Source: Flavitalea plasmicola (lineage in GTDB: Bacteria; Bacteroidota; Bacteroidia; Chitinophagales; Chitinophagaceae). From it: 64,000 bases of DNA. The stretch is taken from NCBI RefSeq assembly GCF_030546645.1, contig NZ_JAUOTO010000002.1:248001-312000 (forward strand). Reading direction: 5' to 3'. Position 1 is the stretch's first letter. Each line of letters opens with the position of its first letter. Below are positions 1-7,752 of this stretch, piece after piece. The position numbers and the translations under genes were made by a program. The notes below the pieces were generated by a model. The model ran no database searches, was not told where the DNA came from, and worked only from the letters and a program-made list of their open reading frames with translations.

Positions 1-1336
1 TTTCCCGGCGTGTGGAGAGCGTTCTGGAGTCATACTGTACAGTAGCAATAGTGCCGTGAGCAATCTTTTCCCGCTTGTCCCTGAACCCGGCAGGTGGATT
101 GTCAAATGCGGGCTTATCGTCGGGTCCCAGTTGAATGGGTCCGCCAAAGCCACCCCTACGGGCACCCGTTGCACCGTCACGGAACAGCAAGGGGGCAAAC
201 TCGTGTAAACTGCGCCTCCAGCTCTGCCATTCGTGGGCTGTATTCGGCGAAACATAAAACACGCTGTTGATACCGGCTTGCTTCAGCGCTTCGGTGTTTA
301 CTTTGGGGTCACCGCCGAAAGCGCTATGATCCTTATCGAGTTCGCGGCTTCCGTAACCAACGAATACCAGTTTGATCTTTTCCTTAAACCCGGGGGCTTT
401 GTCTACATCATTGATGGAAATGCTACCGCCGCTGAAAAGACCAATATGCGAAAACGTGTTAAGGTTAGGCAGCGTGATACGCTTAGTCTGCATACCGCCC
501 ATAGATAAGCCGGCCATCGCCCGGTGTTGCTGATCCGCTATTGTGCGGAAATTGGTATCAATGTACGGGATCACGTCCTCAAGAAGTATGTGTTCGAATA
601 TACCAAAGTCGAAACCGGCAAAGCCGCCTTGTTTGCTCAAATCGCCTGTAGTACCACTGTTTTCCATCACTATTATAAATGGCCTGGCTTTACCTTCGGC
701 AAGCAGGTTGTCCATGATCAGGCCCGCGTGCCCCTGGTTACCCCAGCCACTTTCCCCTTCGCGATAGCCGTGGAGCAAATACAGCACCGGATAGCGTTTT
801 GTCACATCCTTGTCGTATTCCGGCGGAGTATATACAAAAGAGTGCCTGATGGCCCTACTGGTGTTTCCATAGTAGTAAATTTCGCGCAGCTGGCCGTGAG
901 GCACGTTTTTCATGGCATAGAAGTCCTGATCACCTGCCGGGATCTCGATATCATTACGCCAGGCACCGGAGCCGAATATGTATGTACTGCCTGGATCGGG
1001 CACCTCGGCGCCATCAATAACCAGCCCGTAGTAGTGGTTGCCTTCGTCCAGCGGCTTCGAATCGCCCATCCAAAAGCCGTCCGCCCCCCTGGTCAAAGGG
1101 TATTTGGCACCGCTGATATCCAACTGGACATTATTTGCTGTGGGAGCCTTGATGCGTACCCTGACACGGCCTTCAGAATTAACCTGAGGGTATTCACTCC
1201 CTGCCTGATTGGTGGACGCCGGTTTGAAATCCTCCACCGCCCCTGATGGCTTTTCCTGTGCCCAAGCACCCGGGGCCATCAGAAAGGAAAAGCTTACTAT
1301 CACCATTTGCGCAACAACATGCATTTGTTTAAACAT
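1..1336 (-). CDS. Tandem esterase (XynZ/ferulic-acid-esterase type), 3' end beyond window
   Basis: Secreted alpha/beta-hydrolase of the putative-esterase family (PF00756), probably deacylating plant polysaccharide side chains. The start ATG at 1336 opens a signal peptide ending in GAWAQ. An early-set/CBM48-like domain follows, with PPEYD and YLLHGYREGESGW leading into the hydrolase fold. The nucleophile elbow GLSMGG is at about 494-511, and the family's terminal motif HEWQSWRRSLHEFAPLLF carries the catalytic His. After it the frame stays open through a Gly-rich linker into HGTIATVQYDS, which looks like the start of a second esterase domain, so the gene is probably a two-domain fusion. No stop is seen; the gene runs off the left edge. 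The family call is firm, the substrate is inferred. Confidence 0.85.
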   Translation of the reverse strand, partial: MFKQMHVVAQMVIVSFSFLMAPGAWAQEKPSGAVEDFKPASTNQAGSEYPQVNSEGRVRVRIKAPTANNVQLDISGAKYPLTRGADGFWMGDSKPLDEGNHYYGLVIDGAEVPDPGSTYIFGSGAWRNDIEIPAGDQDFYAMKNVPHGQLREIYYYGNTSRAIRHSFVYTPPEYDKDVTKRYPVLYLLHGYREGESGWGNQGHAGLIMDNLLAEGKARPFIIVMENSGTTGDLSKQGGFAGFDFGIFEHILLEDVIPYIDTNFRTIADQQHRAMAGLSMGGMQTKRITLPNLNTFSHIGLFSGGSISINDVDKAPGFKEKIKLVFVGYGSRELDKDHSAFGGDPKVNTEALKQAGINSVFYVSPNTAHEWQSWRRSLHEFAPLLFRDGATGARRGGFGGPIQLGPDDKPAFDNPPAGFRDKREKIAHGTIATVQYDSRTLSTRRE

Positions 1337-1497
1337 TTTAATACCTGTTTAATTAACGAGTAATCGCCCTTAGCCATTTAATTTATACAATATATTTGAT
1401 TCGGTGGAAGAAATCGCCAGCATTTGTTATCAATATGATAGAAATTGTAATTTAACGGGCAAAAAAAGAATAAGAGGCTATCAATTGTTGCGGAAGG

Positions 1498-1539
1498 CGA
1501 TACCTGTAAATCATCAAAGAAGACATCTACATTTGGCGT
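1498..1539 (-). pseudogene. Orphan fragment of an RHS-associated protein
   Basis: On the minus strand this stretch encodes TPNVDVFFDDLQV, nearly identical to [15 protein letters not shown] in the larger RHS gene at 4956-6525. Only about 13 codons are recognisable: the text diverges right after LQV and just before TPN, and a stop codon of the preceding gene (1552-1554) lies immediately upstream. This is debris left by recombination within RHS sequence, not a gene. Confidence 0.7.
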
Positions 1540-1551
1540 CCCAAAAACCCA

Positions 1552-1920
1552 TCATTCGCACAAATTAAACGCATCCTCTAAAGCCAATTTAATCTTAATC
1601 ACATCGTCATCTTCAGCAACGGCAATTTTCTGAGGGGAAATGTTTGTAAAACCTCCCTTGGGCAAATTAATTGTTGGACAAAAAGAAATAATCTTCCCTT
1701 GTTTTACGATCTGAACGTATTTAGAACCATCATAAAGTTCTTTTTCTTTATTCAAGCCAATCTTTCTTAAATATTCCTTCGCGTGATCGGACCAATTAGC
1801 CGGATTTGGCGATACCTTCTTCTCGTCTCGCAAAGCCGAGAGAATATGCCCCACTAGTTCATCTGAATTTGCAGTATTATCCAACCATATAAATGGTTCG
1901 GATGCTATTCGCGCGCCCAT
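1552..1920 (-). CDS. Small cytosolic protein, candidate immunity protein
   Basis: A 122-residue soluble protein with no signal peptide or membrane segment. I do not recognise the family. The ATG at 1920 (MGARIASEPF) is preferred over a TTG nine codons upstream. It has the size and acidic C-terminus (EDDDVIKIKLALEDAF) common for cytosolic immunity proteins of contact-dependent toxins, and it sits 12 bp upstream of an RHS fragment inside an RHS-debris region. The immunity role is inferred from context only. Its base composition is AT-rich compared with the flanking esterase and redox genes. Confidence 0.5.
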   Translation of the reverse strand: MGARIASEPFIWLDNTANSDELVGHILSALRDEKKVSPNPANWSDHAKEYLRKIGLNKEKELYDGSKYVQIVKQGKIISFCPTINLPKGGFTNISPQKIAVAEDDDVIKIKLALEDAFNLCE

Positions 1921-2234
1921 TTTAATCTTTGCTAATGCGTGTATCAAGAACTTTCCTTTTTTTCAAACTTATATATTGCTGCTACGCTCATGGCTTTTAC
2001 TTAATTAAATACAATATACATTTAATGTGTTTATCGGAAGCAACCTTCATTTCTTCGCCAATTTCAACCCCCCATTATTCTAAAGTTGTTTTGGCCGGGG
2101 TAATTGCTTTTATAATGCCATCGTACTAAATCATGAAATGGTATTTTTGGACGTTTTGTTGAACGTGGTTTGCCGACCCCTTTGGTACTAACTTTGAGCA
2201 AGGAGAAATTAAAAAGAGATAGTTGAGTACACAA
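1921..2234. other. AT-rich gap with no recognised gene
   Basis: About 310 bases between two small minus-strand genes. The short open frames here lack family resemblance and good starts. No tRNA, clear terminator or repeat was seen. It is probably decayed island DNA. Confidence 0.4.
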
Positions 2235-2627
2235 TTAAATCAAACAACCCTGCTCCTTTGATAGGAGAATAAAAAAAAGAAGCAATACAATCGAAGCAAC
2301 AATGTATAAAATCAATAATCTATTCCCCTTCTTTATTCTGCTTTCTTCATAGTGCATTTCATGTAAGTCCGACTTCTTAATAAGACGTGATGCCAAAAAA
2401 AAGATCGGCAGCAAGCAAAGTGCTATGATAAGAAAATTCACTGCTCTTGTATTCTCATTACTTGTAGGAAGCAGGCTCGCTTTGTCAAACAGCACAAGAA
2501 TTTGAAAGATATGAAGCCCTATTAGCATCACTAAAGCGCATAAGGTGCTAAAATATGGAATGTCCTTTGTTGCCCCACTTGAATAATATCTATAAAAAAG
2601 ATAGGCAATAAATCTAATTGTTTTCAT
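2235..2627 (-). CDS. Small integral membrane protein
   Basis: A 130-residue protein with three hydrophobic segments, at about residues 25-48, 64-82 and 105-122, separated by a charged loop (SRLIKKSDLHEMHYEESRIKKG). No family was recognised. It lies 45 bp after the end of a decayed DUF4262 gene on the same strand, within the RHS-debris block, where small membrane proteins often accompany toxin cassettes. Function is unknown; a membrane immunity protein is one possibility. Confidence 0.5.
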   Translation of the reverse strand: MKTIRFIAYLFYRYYSSGATKDIPYFSTLCALVMLIGLHIFQILVLFDKASLLPTSNENTRAVNFLIIALCLLPIFFLASRLIKKSDLHEMHYEESRIKKGNRLLILYIVASIVLLLFFILLSKEQGCLI

Positions 2628-2671
2628 TTATTATGTTTTCTGCCAGGCAAAATGCTTGCCTGTCAACCAGG

Positions 2672-2930
2672 TCAAATTATCAAGCGAAGGGCTACACTAA
2701 CATCGCCTTTATTAAGCTCACTGGCAAGAGCGTTAATTATTTTCATTAACTCATTCTTGAGATAATAAATCCCTCCCGAAAATACCAACTAAAAATGTTT
2801 AACCCAGTCAACCCTATCGTATAAGCATGTCTCGGTAGTATTGAACTACCTACGATAGTTAAATGATATCCGAATTCACTAATATTTGATTGAACTAGAT
2901 CCTTAAGCTGTTGTTTTTTTCTATACTCAT
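2672..2930 (-). pseudogene. DUF4262 family gene, two frameshifts (probable former immunity gene)
   Basis: The reading EFGYHLTIVG...HAYTIGLT matches the N-terminal half of DUF4262. The family's continuation (LVFSGGIYYLKNELMKI and on to a stop at 2672) is present but in a different frame, so there is a frameshift near 2786-2800. A second lesion is inferred at the A7 run (2914-2920 on the minus strand). With one more A, the ATG at 2930 would read MSIEKKQQLKDLV straight into the conserved part. That ATG overlaps, as ATGA, the stop of the degenerate HNH frame upstream, the usual toxin-immunity layout. DUF4262 proteins occur as immunity proteins near polymorphic toxins; that role here is inferred. 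Confidence 0.65.
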
Positions 2931-3190
2931 TGGTGTAATTTTGTATGACAATCGGGACAAACGGCTGCTTCATTTTCAGCGGGTGTTTGTCCTCAGTCAG
3001 CACGTCTTACCTTGCGGTGCCTGTCTACCTCATCGACTTTTTTAGACTCTCCGCATCAAACTACACACAATTGAGGAAGACATATGGTCATATTATTAAG
3101 TTTCTTGCCGTTGAATTTATATTTATTTCAAAGCATTGGCCTTTCAGCGCTTTATCTGATGCCCACCGTCGTGAGACCAAACGGATAATA
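2927..3190 (-). pseudogene. RHS core plus HNH nuclease toxin remnant
   Basis: One minus-strand frame reads YYPFGLTTVGI (3158-3190), then NKYKFNGKKLNN, which matches the YNGKEL part of the RHS core. It then gives VDEVDRHRKVRRAD, a stop, and AENEAAVCPDCHTKLHQ. The last segment has HNH spacing, Asn followed eight residues later by the second His, with the CxxC zinc pair. Four in-frame stops (3152, 3128, 3056, 2993) interrupt it, and most of the RHS core between NGKKL and the nuclease is missing. I read it as a dead RHS toxin with an HNH C-terminus. The HNH assignment is moderately sure; the RHS-like text is clearer. Confidence 0.55.
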
Positions 3191-3360
3191 CCTGCCATCC
3201 CCTTTTCATCCGACCCTATTTTCTGCGGCAGTCGGATTTTTACCTTGTTCAAAGAACTTTATAGCCTCCAAGAGGCAATTTTCCTTTCAAAGAAAAACAC
3301 ACGTCCCAAAACCTATACTTTGGGGCTGGTTTCGGACCAGCACAGGATATATCGGATAGT

Positions 3361-3771
3361 CTATTTACACATTATCACCGAATCATAAAACCTTACAGAA
3401 TCAGGTAGGGTATATTTGAATTGATCCGCATGATATTGGGTCAACAGCATAACCCCTCCAGAGGCGTCCTTAGTGCCATACGCAACTGGAAACTGTTTGC
3501 CTATTAATAGCGCCTTAATCTGCACCATATTTTGGCCCGGACAGTATTTGAAGTTATTATTGTCACGGCATGTCTTGCCATTTACCTTGTACTCAAATAA
3601 AACTGAATAATCACCGTAGCCCTTGTATCCCGGTGGAGTAATTTCTGTTATAATTCCAACAGCAAACGCATAATGATGATGAAGTTGGTTCGATTTGTAA
3701 AATGTATATATGACGCCAATTATTAAAAGCGCACCAATGATAGGGCCGAAAATTTTATTTATTTTTTTCAT
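3361..3771 (-). CDS. Membrane-anchored small protein, unknown
   Basis: A 136-residue protein with one N-terminal membrane segment (GPIIGALLIIGVIYTFY, residues 8-24) and a soluble C-terminal part with the pattern VLFEYKVNGKTC...GKQFPVAYGTKD. That pattern recalls the small DUF3592-like beta domains frequent near RHS genes in Bacteroidota. It begins 6 bp after the stop of the upstream 195-codon frame, suggesting co-transcription. A membrane-anchored immunity role is possible but only inferred. Confidence 0.5.
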   Translation of the reverse strand: MKKINKIFGPIIGALLIIGVIYTFYKSNQLHHHYAFAVGIITEITPPGYKGYGDYSVLFEYKVNGKTCRDNNNFKYCPGQNMVQIKALLIGKQFPVAYGTKDASGGVMLLTQYHADQFKYTLPDSVRFYDSVIMCK

Positions 3772-3777
3772 GGTATG

Positions 3778-4365
3778 TTATTGATCCTTTGGTTTTGTTG
3801 CTTCATCAACTGCTGTGCCACTGAAGTTGATAGGAGAGACTAAGGCATCCATTGTTGCCCCTCCACCGACAGACAGAGAGACCTTACCGGCTGCGCTACC
3901 AAACACCGTACCGATTAGGATTGATAGAGGATTGAAGGACAGAATGTCTCCTGTACTTATTCCATTAATCGATAAATTAACACTGCTTCCTGCTGTAGCA
4001 GTCATTAAATTAACCCCAATTATGTTATTTAAAGGTGCTCCTTCCGGAGCGCCGATGAGCAGAGCCGCCCCTCCACTTAGAAAGTTATAGTTGGTAAATA
4101 TATTCCTATGTTCTATGGTATTAGCAACCGTTTGCAGACCAGCATCCACCGCAAAAGCACCAACATTAAAACCTACTTTCATTCGAAGCGCAAGGCTTAT
4201 TTCTGCTGGTGACGAAGCAGATAACGCGGGAGTTGCAATAATTGCTACCGCCCAAGCCTGCATCACTCTGCCATCGTTCTCTGCCTTAGTCCATCTTTTA
4301 CTGGCCACTAATAATCCTGGCCTGACCAAAGATGTTCTTACGTTCAATTGGTTTCTGTAATACAA
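3778..4365 (-). CDS. Gly/Ala-rich protein or orphan toxin C-terminal fragment
   Basis: A 195-codon frame without an ATG near its 5' end; TTG at 4365 is the only early start, and a stop lies a few codons upstream. The N-terminal part (YYRNQLNVRTSLVRPG) looks like the interior of a larger protein. The rest is rich in Gly, Ala, Ser and small hydrophobics (VGAFAVDAG, SGGAALLIGAPEG, VSLSVGGGATMD), as in pore-forming or pre-toxin regions of polymorphic toxins. It precedes a small membrane protein by 6 bp. I think it is a displaced C-terminal cassette, but no family is recognised. Confidence 0.4.
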   Translation of the reverse strand: MYYRNQLNVRTSLVRPGLLVASKRWTKAENDGRVMQAWAVAIIATPALSASSPAEISLALRMKVGFNVGAFAVDAGLQTVANTIEHRNIFTNYNFLSGGAALLIGAPEGAPLNNIIGVNLMTATAGSSVNLSINGISTGDILSFNPLSILIGTVFGSAAGKVSLSVGGGATMDALVSPINFSGTAVDEATKPKDQ

Positions 4366-4395
4366 TAACCGGACACCTCCCTATTTTACCTACTT

Positions 4396-4944
4396 CTATT
4401 TCCCTGACTCCCGAAGTGAATGGTCAAAAACAGCCGGGTCCAAAACTATTTTAGAATTTTTAAATAGTCGATCCTTGGAAAATTCCAGCACGTTAAGATA
4501 CGGACTTGGGATTTCTGAGGTTTTGAAGTATACAATTTTACGATCCACCAGGCGGTCTTGAAAGGGGGCCGTTGATAGTTTTGCGTTTAATACAATATCA
4601 AATTTTTCCTTAGGCGAAATGCGTTTAACAAAAGTTTTAAATAATATCATATCTAATGTGTCAATTAAAGCATCACCCAATATGCTGATCAATCTTAAAT
4701 CGCCGTTTAATTTGAGAAAATAACGAGCTATGAGAATACTATCTCGATTGTGGTAATCCTGCTGGTTAAACCAAAGATATACGTCCTCGCTTGAATTATT
4801 AGCGACGGTGATGCAAAGCGATTTGTAAACTTTTTTTCCTAGACTATATTGAACGATATCTTTTGTAAAAGAAATTCCCGAATCCTGCGCCAAAACAAAC
4901 AAACAAATATGTTGAAATAACACCAATATCACTGCCTTTTTCAT
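4396..4944 (-). CDS. Secreted small protein, candidate periplasmic immunity
   Basis: A 182-residue protein with a signal peptide (MKKAVILVLFQHICLFVLAQ). The mature part is likely beta-rich (ITVANNSSEDVYLWF, FDIVLNAKLSTAPF). The family is not recognised. It starts 11 bp after the stop of the RHS gene with a metalloprotease-like C-terminus and reads in the same direction, the usual place for the cognate immunity gene. A periplasmic location would fit protection against a toxin acting outside the cytoplasm. This role is inferred from position. Confidence 0.5.
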   Translation of the reverse strand: MKKAVILVLFQHICLFVLAQDSGISFTKDIVQYSLGKKVYKSLCITVANNSSEDVYLWFNQQDYHNRDSILIARYFLKLNGDLRLISILGDALIDTLDMILFKTFVKRISPKEKFDIVLNAKLSTAPFQDRLVDRKIVYFKTSEIPSPYLNVLEFSKDRLFKNSKIVLDPAVFDHSLRESGK

Positions 4945-4955
4945 CGTTATGCGTT

Positions 4956-6525
4956 TTATTTTGAATTCATATTGGAGGTGGTTTCCTTGATAGCTTCAAT
5001 AATACTTGTCGTAAGAGGCTTGTTGACATCTTTCATTCCTTGAAAAATATGTGTGAATGGGGTCCCTTGTGAAAACAAGAACGCGTGACCATATAATTCA
5101 TGGGATAATACTTGTGCTCCTCCTTCTTCACTAAGTCCAGAATTAATAATGACATGATTGACATTATCAGGAGAATTATGCCCTTTAGTATGAGCTGTAG
5201 CCAATGTAACTCCTAGAAACCCGGATTCCCCTGTTTGAGGGTCTAGTTTGCCAGGGGGACTATTTTTATCGATTATTACAGGCCCGAATTCATGAGGATG
5301 TATCTGATTATCCTTGTCTTTTGAAACAAAAGATTTTGCAAAAGAAACTTCAAACATTTTTTTGCTATTTACCAGTGCTTTAAGTTTGCTAAAATTCTTG
5401 CTACTGCTATTTGCGGAATTTATTAATGTCTTGTCAAGTTCACCTTTGTCATTCAGTTTTATGTATTTCTGATCTGCTTTACTCAATGTATTTTTAATTG
5501 CTGTTAATGCAGCGTTATCTATAGGTTTAACTGTCTCAGGCGCCATACCATCCGGATCAATAAATCTGACAGGGTCATCAAATCCATAATTATACGGGCT
5601 AAACCTACCCATTTTATCGGCCATTGGATCTATAACAGACCATCGCCCTATTTGCGAATCATAGAACCGCTTGCCATAATCATATTCCTCTAAGCCCGTT
5701 CCATCAATGAACTCCTTATTCTGCAATTCTTTTCCATTATAAAGATGCTTATTCTCGGAATATCCATACTTCAACGCCTTATCACTAATCCCCGCCATCG
5801 TCAACCCAAATGGGTAGTAATGTGTCTCTTCCAAAAGAGGTCCCCTTGTGTGGGTCACCTGTAAGTTGTCGAAGAACACATCAATATTGGGTGTGGTATT
5901 ATTAAGGTAAATATACAAATATCCACTCTTTGTGACCGGCAGATTCAGGCGAACGTGTTTCTTAAATTCCTGATCACTACCAACTTGCTCGAAACCACTG
6001 CCTTCTGCGACATAGTTGAATTGCTCATCGAAAAGCACCCAATTCACAAAAGCCTGGGGACGGCTATTATTGATCGATGCGTTCTGGTCCGACAGGAACT
6101 GCGTAATATTATTGCTCAACGGAGCACTTGGCCCGGATGCTGAACTGGTCGCCTGACATGACCTTTAGCGTGATACCCGGCCCGATCTTTGGCCCTGTAG
6201 TCCCCCCATTCAACCTGGCTACATTTTGGTTCGGATTTGTTGTAGTATCTGAGGGATATCCCGGCGGTATGGCTATCCGGGTATTACCTACCTGGCTGTA
6301 AAATAAATTTTCCGTAGCCGTGGCACCGGGTTCCATGGTGGCAGCAGGGTACCGGTCGGTCTGCTGTTCGTCAGTCAGCACCATCCGGGTATTGCCCAGG
6401 TGGTCCTTGATATAATAGTCATACTTGTAGGACGTCTTTGCTTGCCCACCCGTAGTGTCGGAGATCACGCGTACCCGCCCTTCTTCCTGTCCAAAAAACT
6501 GCAACGTGTCAGCTGCCTCTTGCAT
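4956..6525 (-). pseudogene. RHS repeat-associated core protein with metalloprotease-like C-terminus, frameshifted
   Basis: Two overlapping minus-strand frames together cover the C-terminal part of an RHS protein. Frame one (6525-6109) holds LQFFGQEEGRVRVI and DHLGNTRMVLTDEQQ and stops after [13 protein letters not shown]. Frame two, open to 4956, has no ATG where it takes over (TTG at 6119). It carries [52 protein letters not shown] and the core end [12 protein letters not shown]...[12 protein letters not shown]-terminal domain of about 190 residues follows, with [10 protein letters not shown] near the end. HELYGH has one residue more than classical HExxH. The N-terminal repeats are absent. 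The frameshift probably comes with a small internal deletion, since this part is shorter than I recall for related proteins. Confidence 0.75.
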
Positions 6526-6625
6526 CCTGCCCCAGTGGATAGCTTATTTTCCCTTCTGCCGATAGCGAACTAAACGAGATCAGGTCCCAGGTGCCGATCA
6601 ATTTAAATTTTAATATATTTTCCAT
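6509..6625 (-). pseudogene. Lipocalin-like gene, truncated after about 35 codons
   Basis: The ATG at 6625 overlaps the stop of the upstream alkene reductase (TAATG), so the two were translationally coupled. The frame reads LIGTWDLISFSSLSAEG and then ISYPLGQDA, the N-terminal signature of the lipocalin-like domain (PF13924, usually near 140 residues). It then runs into ARGS and a stop at 6509-6511. From there the DNA reads as RHS text in another frame. The remainder of the lipocalin is missing, so this is the end of the redox operon cut off by RHS DNA. Confidence 0.7.
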
Positions 6626-7731
6626 TATACCGGGATTGCCTGCTGTTTATAGAATGGATAGTCGGTATAGCCCTTCGCGCCGCCGCCATAGAAGGTGTCG
6701 CGGTCATATTTGCTCAGCGGAATATCGTTTTTGAAGCGGTAGACCAGGTCCGGGTTGGCGATAAAATGCCTGCCAAAGGCCACGAGGTCGGTATCACCTT
6801 TTTGCAGGATGTCTATTGCTTTCTCGTAATCAAACCCACCGGCTGCGATCATACGGCCCTTGAAAATCTTCCTCAAGTACATGCTGGCAACCGGCTCCAG
6901 TCCATGAGCGATCTCGATATTGCCTTTGATCCGTGGTTCTATGAGATGCAGATATGCCAGCCCGAATGCATTCAACTGTTCGGCGGCATAGGCGAACAGT
7001 CCGATCGGATCTTTGTCCGACATAGAATTAAATGTTCCGCTTGGTCCAAGCCGGACCCCTACCCGATCTGCACCCCAGACTTCTACGAGACGCTCGACGA
7101 TCTCCATCATGAAGCGGACGCGATTCTCCTCCGACCCGCCATACTGATCGGTCCGCTTATTGGAACCGTCTTGCAGGAACTGATCGACCAGATATCCGTT
7201 TGCACCATGCAGCTCGACACCATCAAAGCCGGCTGTCTTGGCCCGCTGGGCGGCCTTGTAATAGTCTTCGACAAGCGATTGGATCTCGTCGACCGACAAT
7301 TCACGGTTAAGGTCAGCGGGCACCCACCCGTCTTGCGTAAACACGAGGTCCTGGTGCGCAATGACCGAGGGGCCGATCGGCTGACCACCGCCGGGCTGCA
7401 GACTATGGTGCGATTCGCGACCTACATGAAAAAGTTGATTGAGCAGGATGCCACCTTTTTTGTGCACGGCCCCAGTGACCTTCTTCCATCCCTCGATCTG
7501 GTCATCTGTATAGATCCCTGGGGCACCGTAATAACCGTGACCGGTTTCATTGATTACCGTACCTTCAGTGATCATCAGCCCCCCGGGGGTCGCGCGCTGC
7601 CTGTAATATTCCACCATCAGCTCATTGGGAACAAATCCCGTTGTCGTACGCATCCGCGTTAGCGGCGGAAGGACGATCCGATGCGCCAGACTGAAGGCGC
7701 CTACCTGGATAGGTGTAAATAAGCTATTCAT
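6625..7731 (-). CDS. Alkene reductase, Old Yellow Enzyme family
   Basis: FMN-dependent NAD(P)H oxidoreductase (NemA/OYE type, 368 residues, full length) that reduces activated C=C bonds or nitro compounds in the cytosol. It shows the N-terminal strand FSLAHRIVLPPLTRMR, the substrate-binding HGAN in ELHGANGYLVDQFLQDGSNKRTD, GGSEENR and the C-terminal phosphate-binding stretch IAAGGFDYEKA...LVAFGRHFIANPDLV. It follows a paralogue by 21 bp and overlaps the truncated lipocalin gene by one base. It is probably transcribed from the sigma-54-like promoter near 11.94 kb. Confidence 0.93.
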   Translation of the reverse strand: MNSLFTPIQVGAFSLAHRIVLPPLTRMRTTTGFVPNELMVEYYRQRATPGGLMITEGTVINETGHGYYGAPGIYTDDQIEGWKKVTGAVHKKGGILLNQLFHVGRESHHSLQPGGGQPIGPSVIAHQDLVFTQDGWVPADLNRELSVDEIQSLVEDYYKAAQRAKTAGFDGVELHGANGYLVDQFLQDGSNKRTDQYGGSEENRVRFMMEIVERLVEVWGADRVGVRLGPSGTFNSMSDKDPIGLFAYAAEQLNAFGLAYLHLIEPRIKGNIEIAHGLEPVASMYLRKIFKGRMIAAGGFDYEKAIDILQKGDTDLVAFGRHFIANPDLVYRFKNDIPLSKYDRDTFYGGGAKGYTDYPFYKQQAIPV

Positions 7732-7752
7732 TCTTAATTTTTTACTGGTGAT

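Noticed and set aside
524-1246. 240-codon plus-strand open frame opposite the esterase
   Set aside because: It is antisense to a gene with clear catalytic motifs and has no family resemblance or signal.
2927-3190. Possible group II intron piece (HNH-like end)
   Set aside because: No reverse-transcriptase motif and no domain V hairpin was found; the upstream RHS core text explains the HNH better.
6766-7662. 298-codon plus-strand frame opposite the first alkene reductase
   Set aside because: The minus strand encodes a complete, conserved OYE; the antisense frame is a codon-bias shadow.
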